Below, piece by piece: positions 55,883 to 64,000 of a DNA stretch of 64,000 nt. The position numbers and the translations under genes were made by a program. The stretch comes from Hevea brasiliensis (taxonomy: Eukaryota; Streptophyta; Magnoliopsida; Malpighiales; Euphorbiaceae). The stretch covers positions 73,671,760 to 73,735,759 of the forward strand of contig NC_079499.1 of the NCBI RefSeq assembly GCF_030052815.1. Direction: 5' to 3'. The notes under the pieces were generated by a model. The model saw only the letters and a list, made by a program, of their open reading frames with translations. It made no database searches and was not told the origin of the DNA. Within the stretch, counting starts at the first letter, position 1, and the number at the start of each line of letters is the position of its first letter.

Positions 55883-57981
55883 TGTTAGTAGTATGCCCTC
55901 TTATCATTTAGTATGCATCTTGTACATGTTTTTATTAATAAAAGGCAATTCCACTTTTCCGTTTACATAATATATTTATGTTTAATAGAAAATGTCTATT
56001 GATATTTTGTTAGAAATTCTATTCTTAAGTTGTTAAGAATATGAGTGACAGTATTTCTAGTACAAAGTATCATAAATAGGTTCACAATCGAGGATACTTC
56101 ATAATAAGGACATGACTTATCCAAAATGATTGTATTCATGTTTGTTCCCAAGTTATTTATATGAGATATAGATAAGATGGAATGGTGAGTCTCATGCCAT
56201 ATAACAAACATGATAGGCACTTATACATGATAAGTAGGCCGAACCAGTGACACTTATGATAAGCACATGGAGTTTACTCTTGTCAATGCATTGTCATAAA
56301 TCATATCAGTGCATATAATCTTTAGACCTGAGATAGCAAAGTTATCTTGTATATAGGTGGTTTGAGTTTGATACTACTTTCATACTTGTACTATGTATGG
56401 GTATATGCGCATGTGTTGGCTCCTACTAGTTATATATGGAGGTAGATGTTGATCAAGACGGAATCTGTTCCTCTAAGTAAATAGAGATAAAATCCTATGT
56501 TCATTTAATTGTTTTTGATGTTTCAAGTTCCTGGCTAGGACAGATAGATTTATTCAGAAAGAGTTTCTAATGAGAAAATCTTTTTATTCAAGAACTGGAA
56601 TTAAAAGAGAACATAATGTTCATAGCAAATGGAGTTTGACATAAACCATGACTCCAGCTTAAGTTGGGATTTTATAACAGAGAGATTCTAATGCATGGTA
56701 ACATATGATAATAGATTCATTTAAGGTAAAACTTATTACTGATTGGGTGGCCATGGCATGCCATGCTAGGTGTTAACTATGGTCTATAAAGTGCATAAAA
56801 TGATTTAGAGAAATCATTTGTGGTAAGAAAGAGTTCTGATGATATTAAGAGCTGATATCATGTCTCATTGCCAATTAGTGATGAGCCTAGTAAGTCACAC
56901 ACATACACAAGTTATCACCTAATTAAATATGATTTAATTAATTAATTAAATATTTTAATTGATTAATTAAATAGGTTTGGTTTGCAATTAGATTGCAAAG
57001 TCCTAGCATGACTTGAAACCAAATGTAGGTTATTGGATGTATAGTGTAAGTTAAATTTATATTTAAAGTGTTTAAATATGAATTTAATTAATGAGAAATT
57101 AATTAATAGAGATTAATTAATTAATTTATATTTGATATAAATTGATTAGAAGAAGAGAAATAATTATTTTGGGTTGAGAACTCAAAATTAAGACACAGTG
57201 GCATTTTGATCATTTCACAGGGTGACATGCGGCACTATGAAATGGTGACACATGGCATTACACATAAGCTTGCCAAATGTTTTTTAATCATGTAAGATTA
57301 TTAAAATTAAGATTAAATAGACATTTGACACTTGGCATAATGTGATTGGGTCAATTAAACCTAGAACCAATCAGAGGGTGACATATGGCAAGTGTTTAAT
57401 GTGTTGACCTAGCTATATAAGTGTTGTTATGAAAAGAAAACAACACAACCAGCAGCAAATAACCTTGGTGCCGCCACCTAAGAGGCTTCCTCTTCTCTTC
57501 ATCTTCGTCTCTCATCTATTCCAAGAGATTAGCAAACAATCTCTTGAATTAAAAATATTAGAAATTGTTTCTAGTGTCCTATTTATATCTTTAATCTCTT
57601 AAAAGGCAAAACTTGATTTTCTAATTAATAAAAAAAAGCTTTAGAAGCTGTTCAAGGCTGCCATAGGTGTTCTTAGTGTGGACAGAGGGACAACATCTGG
57701 TGTCCTGAAGATGCATCTGAAAAGCACAAATACACTGCAGTGCATCAAAAGTTTAGTGTATTTGTTCTTGATCTAATCTAGGGTTCTAAAATTAATCTGA
57801 TTAATTTTAAAATCTTAAATGGCAAATACAGATCCAAAAATATATTAAAAGTGTTTTAATATGTTGTTTATCATTGAAATGAAATAGATAAAAATAAATC
57901 TTGCATGATGCATGTGACCCTAGGTAAAAATTTTTGAATTTAATAATATAAACTTGTGTTTTTCACGCTTCCGTTCCTTCA
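55883..57981 (+). repeat. C2 3' LTR (2099 bp)
   Basis: From TGTTAGTAGTATGCC to CCGTTCCTTCA, followed by the TSD ATAAT at 57982-57986. It carries the TATA box at 57414-57420 and the antisense frame at 55996-56220. Confidence 0.95.
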
Positions 57982-57986
57982 ATAAT

Positions 57987-59130
57987 TACTTTAATTATAG
58001 CATTTCCAACTTAATCATTTGTTTGGAAGATTTTATTGTCATCCTAATTACTATTAAGGTCTCACTTTGTATATTATCCAATTAGCATGCATATATCATA
58101 TACTTGCATACATTCACATACATCTCATGCATCCATGGATAAACAGTAAATATGGTATGATCATGGACTTTCTAAGGGATTCAATTCTGAGCCACTAAGA
58201 ATTGAATCAGGGCATTCCTAGGTGCATTTCATTCATTCATATTACAACAGTTGCTGAAGGAGTACATAGTCAACACTTGATATTGAATTCCTCCCACTGG
58301 TCCCACCAATGCTCTTGACCTCCTGGTTCTTCTTGCAATCCAATTACATAGTAATCCTTGGCATACCAAGGCGAATTTACAAGAACTAAATAAATGAAAT
58401 TATAACCCAAAAATTATTACAACCTTAATAATACATGCCCAAAATAAATTAAAATAAATAAATTAAATAACAACCCAAAGAAACATAAAAGAAATAAATC
58501 CAATCACATTGGTCTTTTATAGTCCATGATTATCCATCATGCATATCACTATTTAACAATTAAATAAAACATACATACTTAAATTAATTTGAATATCTCA
58601 CATTTAACTTAAAAATCCAGATTTAAATATGATTCAAACAAATTTAAAAATTCAGATTTGAATCACATTCAAACAACCTTAAAAATGCAAATTTGAATCA
58701 CATTCAAACAATTTTTAAAAATTCAGATTTGAATATTATTCAAACAACTTTAAAATTTTAGATTTGAATATGATTCAAACAACTTTAAAAATTCAGATTT
58801 GAATCACATTCAAACAACTTTTAAAATTCATATTTGAATCATATTCAAATAATTTTTAAAATTCTGATTTGAATCAAAATTTAATTGTGTGATTAAAACT
58901 ACTAATTAAACACTTTAATTAGTCATAGGATAGGCCTTAGATCATATAACAATTGTAGAATTTAAAACCAAACCTTGTGCCACCCATGAAGCCCAAAGAT
59001 GGTGCACCATTGATGGTGAGATCAAGCATGCCGCCACACTTCTTTATCCAACCAGCAATGGATCTATCATCTCATGATTATTCAACAAAATTAAATCATA
59101 TAATCAACAATCTAAATGGCAAATATAGTG
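57987..59130 (-). other. C1 untranslated leader, part next to the 5' LTR
   Basis: No gene. Reversed, it matches the C2 leader from about 50220 to 51430. It contains the 35-bp palindromic array, with about seven to eight units at 58600-58885. Confidence 0.87.
58600..58885. repeat. 35-bp palindromic tandem array in the C1 leader
   Basis: Same unit as at 50470-50812, reversed, with fewer copies. Confidence 0.87.
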
Positions 59131-59142
59131 GCTCTGATACCA
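59131..59142 (-). other. C1 primer binding site
   Basis: The reverse strand reads TGGTATCAGAGC, the exact initiator-Met tRNA complement, two bases from the LTR end at 59145. Confidence 0.9.
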
Positions 59143-59144
59143 GT

Positions 59145-59718
59145 TGAAGGAGAGAAGGTATGAAAAACACAAGTTTATATCACTGAATTCAAAAATTTTC
59201 ACCTAGGGTCACATGCATCATGCAAGATTTATTTTTATCTATTTGATTTCAATGATAAACAACACATTAAAACTCTTTTAATATGTTTTTGGATCTGTAT
59301 TTGCCATTTAAGATTTTAGAATTAATCAGATTAATTTTAAAACCCTAGATTAGATCTAGAACAAGGGCATTAACCTCTTGATGTACTGCAATGTGTTTGG
59401 CACCTTCGGGATGCATCTTTAGGACACCAGATGTTGTCCCTCTAGCTTGTCCACACCAAGATCACCTATGGCAGCCCTTGAACAGCTTTTAAAGCTTTTT
59501 CTATAAATTAGAAAATTAAGTTTTGCCTTTTAAGAGATTACAGATGTAAACAGAACACTAGAAACAATTTCTAGTATTTTTAATTCAAGAGATTGTTTGC
59601 TAATCTTTTGGAATAGATGAGAGATGAGGAAGAAGAGAAGGGAGAAGAGCCTTTGGGTGGTAGCACAAAGAGGAGCAGTAGCTTGTTATAATTTTTCTTT
59701 TCATAACAACACTTATAT
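59145..59718 (-). repeat. C1 5' LTR, 3' part, cut in its TATA box
   Basis: Matches 41476-42048 of the 3' LTR. It is interrupted exactly within the reverse-strand TATA box by the solo gypsy LTR; the LTR resumes at 63570. Confidence 0.92.
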
Positions 59719-60320
59719 TATCACACTCTACCCCTCTGTAAGGCATAACATGATCCCGTAGTATATCTAATGAATTACCAACTTCGTCTACTGATAACCC
59801 ATTAAATACACTACAAGGGATTTTTAAACTTTTCTTATTTCTTTTTACAGTGGTGAGCACTTTTGACAGGTATTAAAAATTTTGTTTAACTAAAGTGAAA
59901 CCAAATAACAATTTAAAGTATTAATAATTTCTATAAAAATTTTGGTAGATTGCCATCTATATTTTGAATAAAATAGTTCTTCAAAAACCCATAAAAAGCA
60001 CTTCAAATATATAATTCCTCAATCCCAAACTCCAATAAAAATTCAACACAATAATTTTCTCAACATTATCAACTCAGTTCAACAATCAATTTTCCAGTGT
60101 TCCCAAAAGATGAGATAAAAGAAATATGTCACAATATTTTTACAAGTCAAAATAATTTACAATTTTAGTTTACAACTGCTCAAGACCAAGTACAATATAT
60201 ACATACAGTGCAAGTACATTACACAAAAACTACAAAATATGATATACTCAATAGACCCGGTGAAATCTCAAGATGTGGTACAAGCAGCCTACTCTGCTGC
60301 TCTGTCCGTCTGTCTACCTG

Positions 60321-60361
60321 CGACAGCAATGAAAAGCTATCGCTGAGTAAAATTTACTCAG
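60321..60361 (-). promoter_or_regulatory. Double hairpin of the gypsy LTR, best-preserved copy
   Basis: CTGAGTAA (60343-60350) pairs with TTACTCAG (60354-60361), 8 bp perfect. CGACAGC (60321-60327) pairs with GCTATCG (60336-60342), with one G-U pair in the element-sense RNA. On the reverse strand CAGGTAG follows immediately. Confidence 0.65.
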
Positions 60362-60450
60362 TGGTACATAATAACAATTTAAAATACAGTATGTAAAACT
60401 TTTATTGACAATTTACAATCTAAACAATTCACAATTTTTCAAAGTTCATA

Positions 60451-60601
60451 TAACACAAATTTGATCAAATAATTGAATAACACAGTGTTGCCAATCAATA
60501 ACACAATTTGATCAAATAACTGAATAACACAGTGTTGCCAATCAATAACACAATTTGATCAAATAACTGAATAACACAGTTTTGCCAATCAATAACACAA
60601 T
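60451..60601. repeat. 47-bp tandem repeat, about three copies
   Basis: The unit TAACACAATTTGATCAAATA plus 27 bp recurs nearly exactly; siblings have one copy of the segment (for example near 33590). Confidence 0.9.
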
Positions 60602-63569
60602 TTAGGCCATGACACAAATTTTTCTGAACATGCCGTGTGTACATCACGACAAGGTACACTCACCCCACTAATCGAAATCAATGAGGGAGGAAGCTAGCTA
60701 GATAATGAGTACTCATCCACACTCACCTCAGACTGGCAAGTCAAAGAGGGAGGAACATAATCACACTCACCCCAAACTGATAAGTCAAAGAGGGAGGAAT
60801 ATAATAATAGTGTCATGCCAAGTACGAATCAAAACAATTCCAAATCACAATAATTCATACAAACCACAAATCACATTTTATCTCAAAATTTCCATTTGCA
60901 AAGTAGGCAACACAATAATTTCCAAATAATATTCCCAAAGCCAAAACAATAAAAAATTATTCATAACTCATTTCTCCAAATAAATTTTCTGGTAAAAGCA
61001 ATGAATATAAAAAGTATTGTGCACAAACACAATTTAAAACTATAATGTTTAATTAAATTTTTAAGTAGAAAATGATAAATGAAAATTATTGTGCACAAAC
61101 ACAATTTAAAACAATAACATACAAATAATCATAGTTTATTTCAATTGAAAAATTCAAAAGAAATAACTATTGTGCACAAACCTCTGATAAATGTCTCTTG
61201 GCCCTGACTCAGTGTTCCTTATGCTTTTCAATATCCTTTTCAACTGAAACACATAATTTAAAGTGTTTCAATACTCAATGAATTTGTTTCTAACAATAAA
61301 ATCTAATATTTAAATTTTCTTGGTACTATTCCCTTCAATTCATTTCATTAGTCAACCTATAATGTTGACCCTTGATGCACTCTAAGTGAGTCAATTCTAA
61401 TGTTACCAATATGTCACATTTTATAGCCCTTTAGTGTTGGTATATGTCACCAATTTTATTTCCAAGTGTATTACATTTTATTGCAATTTATCGGATTTCG
61501 GTGTACTATTTTGACCTAACCGGATGACCTAGTTTCCTCAGTTTTCGGGTTTTGGTCCAAACTACAAACTTGTAGGTCTATGTCTTATTGCACGCGGGGC
61601 AAAATTTCAGGTCATTCTGAGTTATGTAGACCAAGATATGGTCAATTTACCAATGCTGGACAGAATGCACTAAAATGGTAGGCTTAGGTCATTTTTAGGT
61701 CACTTTTGGTTTGGCCAGTTTTGGTACCTGAACTTGTGCAAGCTATTTGTCTTGGTTCTGGCCATTTCTGGGCTTTGGTATCTTCATAAGAACTGTAGAT
61801 CTATGTCTAAAATATTCATGGTAAAAATTTCAAGTCATTTGGACCTGTATTGAGTAAGTATGATCAAAACACTAACTGCTGCCCAAATGGTCAATTTCCA
61901 GGTTTTCAAGTCAGTAATCCAGATTTGGTCATTTTTCAAGTTACTTTCTAGGTAGAATTTTGGCAATATTTCTACATGAAAGTTGGCCTATTTGGTGTCT
62001 ATTTTTACTCCCCATTGGCCTTATACCAATTGGGTCCACAATTTTGCACTTATAACCTAATTTAGGTACTGCCATCAATACACAACCTACACAAGACACT
62101 TACACTTCCAATTTGACATTCCTTCTCCTCCTCATTACTTCATTATTCATGCATAGCACTTCTACAAATATTAAACACAATTCCAGAAAGTATATTGGGC
62201 AGAACACTCATGTGTTCAATGCACACAATACACCATTCAAGTTCAACATTCACTTCCACTAAAATTCAACATATCTCAATATCAATATCATACATACACT
62301 TCCATATACTCATACCTCAATATCAATTACACATGCTGCCCACAATTTAACACTATCATATTTCATTAATAAACTTCATATTCACACACCCAAATTCATG
62401 ATATTATAGGCTGCAAAACATGGTAGTTTGCCAAAGCATCAAGGTCCCATTTCAAACCCTTAATTCAAGCACTAACATGCACATCCTTGAATACTAACTT
62501 ACTACATCATCCATTAGAGTTAATCAACCTATTTTCCCATCATTTACATGTAAACAACAAGTTAAACATTTTAACTTTCATGGCTGCCAAAATGGTACAT
62601 CAGTAATAATTCATCAAAACTCAAACTTCTTCCATAATTCAACTCACCACAACACCCACACAAACTTTAATGAAGCAAAAATGGAAAACAAGCACTTACT
62701 CAATTTGAAGCTTGTTAAAAACTCATCAAAACCTATCTTTCTTGCTCCCTAATTGCTGCCCAAGGTGTGGTGATCACTTTTAGTGAAGGAACTATGGTGA
62801 AATGAAGCTTGGAATGGGAGTGCATGTGGCTTGCTCTGTGGACGGCAATGGAGCTTTAATGGTGGTTCATATGGCTGTTTGTTATGAGGTTGAAGATGAA
62901 GTGGTTTCTGCATCAAAATATGATATATTATATGTCCACTAATCCCTTTAGTGGTGCACAAAGTTTAGTTAATGATTAATAAATCCAAAGTTTTCAATTT
63001 TGCAATTTTGTCACCATTCTTCCACTATTTACATTATGTACCCCAATTTCAATTTTCATGACATTTTCAAAGTTCAATATCATTTATTTTTAATGGACAT
63101 TTAGGTCAAAAGGCAATTCGGATTGTCAAATGACCAAAATTCCCCTATTAGGGTTATATCCCCAATTTTTCGATAATATCGATTTTTGTCGGTTTTTTGA
63201 TTTCTTGTTTTTTTCCTTGTACTAATTAATTAATTTTTCTTTGATATTTCTAATGGCATTTATACTTCAATAAGTCTTTAATTATGTCTCAAAACTAAAT
63301 TTTGAGGGTTCCTTACAGTCCTGGGGTTGGCTATTGCCTGCGCCGTAACTTCCCCGTGCGGTCACCCATCGCTGCGGTGCTGGCATAGTTTCATTTCAGT
63401 GCTATTATTTTTTTCTTTGTTTTTTTTTTTATTTTCTTTTCTTGTATTTCATTATTTTATGTCTCCTCACTAGCAATTAAATGTAGTTCTAGGCATCCTA
63501 GCTGTCCGAACCGACACTGGTCACTAGAACAGTAGAACGCACTACCGAACATAGAGGTGTTACATATAT

Positions 63570-63662
63570 AGCTAGGTCACCGCTTAAAACCCTTGCCACA
63601 TGTCACATTCTAATTGGCACTAGGTTTAATTAACCCAATCACATTGTGCCAAGTGTCAAACC
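63570..63662 (-). repeat. C1 5' LTR, continuation
   Basis: Continues the match to 42050-42145 of the C1 3' LTR beyond the TATAT duplication. It is cut at 63663 by another LTR. Confidence 0.9.
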
Positions 63663-64000
63663 TGTAACACCCCTCACCTGACTACAGTATAGCCGAGCAA
63701 AGTGTACTACATTCGGTGCCGGAGCACCCTATCTTATCTTACTTTATTCCTTTCATATTTTGATCTCGATATATTTTAATATTAATAAATTTTTCGACGG
63801 AGAAATCAGCGGAGTTTCCCCTATTTTATTACCAGTTGACGTATTTTACTATTTACTTGTTTGAAAGTTTCAATAATATTTTACAAATAAAATCTCATCA
63901 ATTATTTTCATAACCATCTCATAATTCACATCTCATTCATATATCTCAATTTCATATTCATTTCCATGCATTATCTATATATTTCAAATCTGTCTTCGAA
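63663..64000 (-). repeat. Subfamily 1 gypsy LTR, partial, minus orientation
   Basis: Starts TGTAACACCCCTCACC and follows the start of the LTR at 28060 (ATAGCCGAGCAA, GGTGCCGGAGCACCCTAT) at many positions. It runs off the right edge, so whether it is a solo LTR or an entire element cannot be seen. It interrupts the C1 LTR after CAAACC. Confidence 0.88.

Larger units (their letters stand above)
48119..57981 (+). mobile_element. C2: complete Ty1/copia element, TSD ATAAT
   Basis: 9863 bp with both LTRs (48119-50205 and 55883-57981) and ATAAT on each side (48114-48118 and 57982-57986). PBS 50208-50220, a 1.77-kb leader, gag from 51979, then protease, integrase, RT, RNase H and PPT. It is inserted into the leader of C1, a member of the same family, in opposite orientation. 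By eye the LTRs differ by about nine substitutions and one indel in their first 150 bp, so the insertion is not very recent. The coding frame has multiple stops and a deletion, so it is not autonomous. Confidence 0.95.
59719..63564 (-). mobile_element. Solo gypsy LTR (subfamily 2a), minus orientation, TSD TATAT
   Basis: 3846 bp with TATAT at 59714-59718 and 63565-63569. The left end reads TATCACAC where siblings have TGTCACAC, a change in the terminal dinucleotide; the right end is GGTGTTACA. It matches 14858-19045 in reverse at both ends. It carries the double hairpin (60321-60361), a 47-bp tandem repeat (60451-60601) and the terminal stem at 59748-59823. No gene; open frames in it are not conserved in siblings. 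Confidence 0.94.
41476..63662 (-). mobile_element. C1: minus-strand Ty1/copia element, with nested insertions
   Basis: 3' LTR 41476-43586, PPT about 43588-43600, coding region about 43630-47564, leader 47565-48118 and 57987-59130, PBS 59131-59142, 5' LTR 59145-59718 and 63570-63662, and on beyond the window. The domain order gag-PR-IN-RT-RH identifies Ty1/copia; a Tork/Angela-type affinity is only a guess from integrase and RT motifs. C2 is inserted in its leader and a solo gypsy LTR in its 5' LTR, and a further LTR begins at 63663. It sits inside the G3 3' LTR. Confidence 0.9.

Noticed and set aside
1..64000. A cellular gene cluster or previously undescribed protein system
   Set aside because: Both strands were read at the level of open frames and motifs; every recognisable protein piece is gag, PR, RT, RH or IN of a retrotransposon.

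Overview
The window is repeat DNA from a flowering plant, probably a eudicot with a repeat-rich, AT-rich genome; the species cannot be named from this sequence. I find no cellular gene, no tRNA or rRNA gene and no unique-copy stretch. Every base can be assigned to a Ty3/gypsy or Ty1/copia LTR retrotransposon, on the basis of LTR boundaries, initiator-Met-tRNA-type primer binding sites (PBS), polypurine tracts (PPT), 5-bp target-site duplications (TSDs) and decayed gag/pol reading frames.

The layout is a Russian doll. The outermost visible element is G3, a plus-strand gypsy chromovirus: part of its 5' LTR at 25251-26883, coding region from 26884 to 39628, and its 3' LTR from 39629, cut at 41475. 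Its 5' LTR was entered by G2, a minus-strand relative (visible 11004-25250). The 3' LTR of G2 was entered by G1, a plus-strand gypsy element of a second subfamily (1-11003, running off the left edge). G1 pol carries a solo copia LTR (3606-5713). G2 pol carries a plus-strand solo gypsy LTR (14858-19045). G3 gag carries two solo gypsy LTRs (28060-32512 and 32777-36179). The 3' LTR of G3 was entered by C1, a minus-strand copia element (41476 to beyond 63662). C1 contains a complete sibling copy C2 (48119-57981, plus strand), a solo gypsy LTR (59719-63564) and the start of another LTR (63663 to the right edge). Six insertions have both TSD copies inside the window: AATAG, ACATG, GGGTA, GAGAA, ATAAT and TATAT.

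The gypsy elements encode gag with a CCHC knuckle, an aspartic protease (PR), reverse transcriptase (RT), RNase H (RH) and an integrase (IN) with a C-terminal chromodomain-like segment. They have very long LTRs (3.2-4.5 kb), which suits the Tekay/Del type of chromovirus. The copia elements have 2.1-kb LTRs and the order gag-PR-IN-RT-RH. All coding regions are broken by stops, frameshifts, lost catalytic residues or insertions, so no element looks autonomous.

No new defence, enzymatic or regulatory system made of cellular genes was found. The most interesting signals are non-coding. The gypsy LTRs share a double hairpin with compensatory changes across subfamilies. It sits just upstream of an AG|GT donor-like site, and about 330-390 nt further on there is a conserved pyrimidine-rich CAG|G acceptor-like site, which together suggest a leader intron. 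G1 has an intron-like GT-AG insertion in integrase. The copia leaders carry a 35-bp palindromic repeat array and short upstream ORFs beginning MDVPE or MDVHE.
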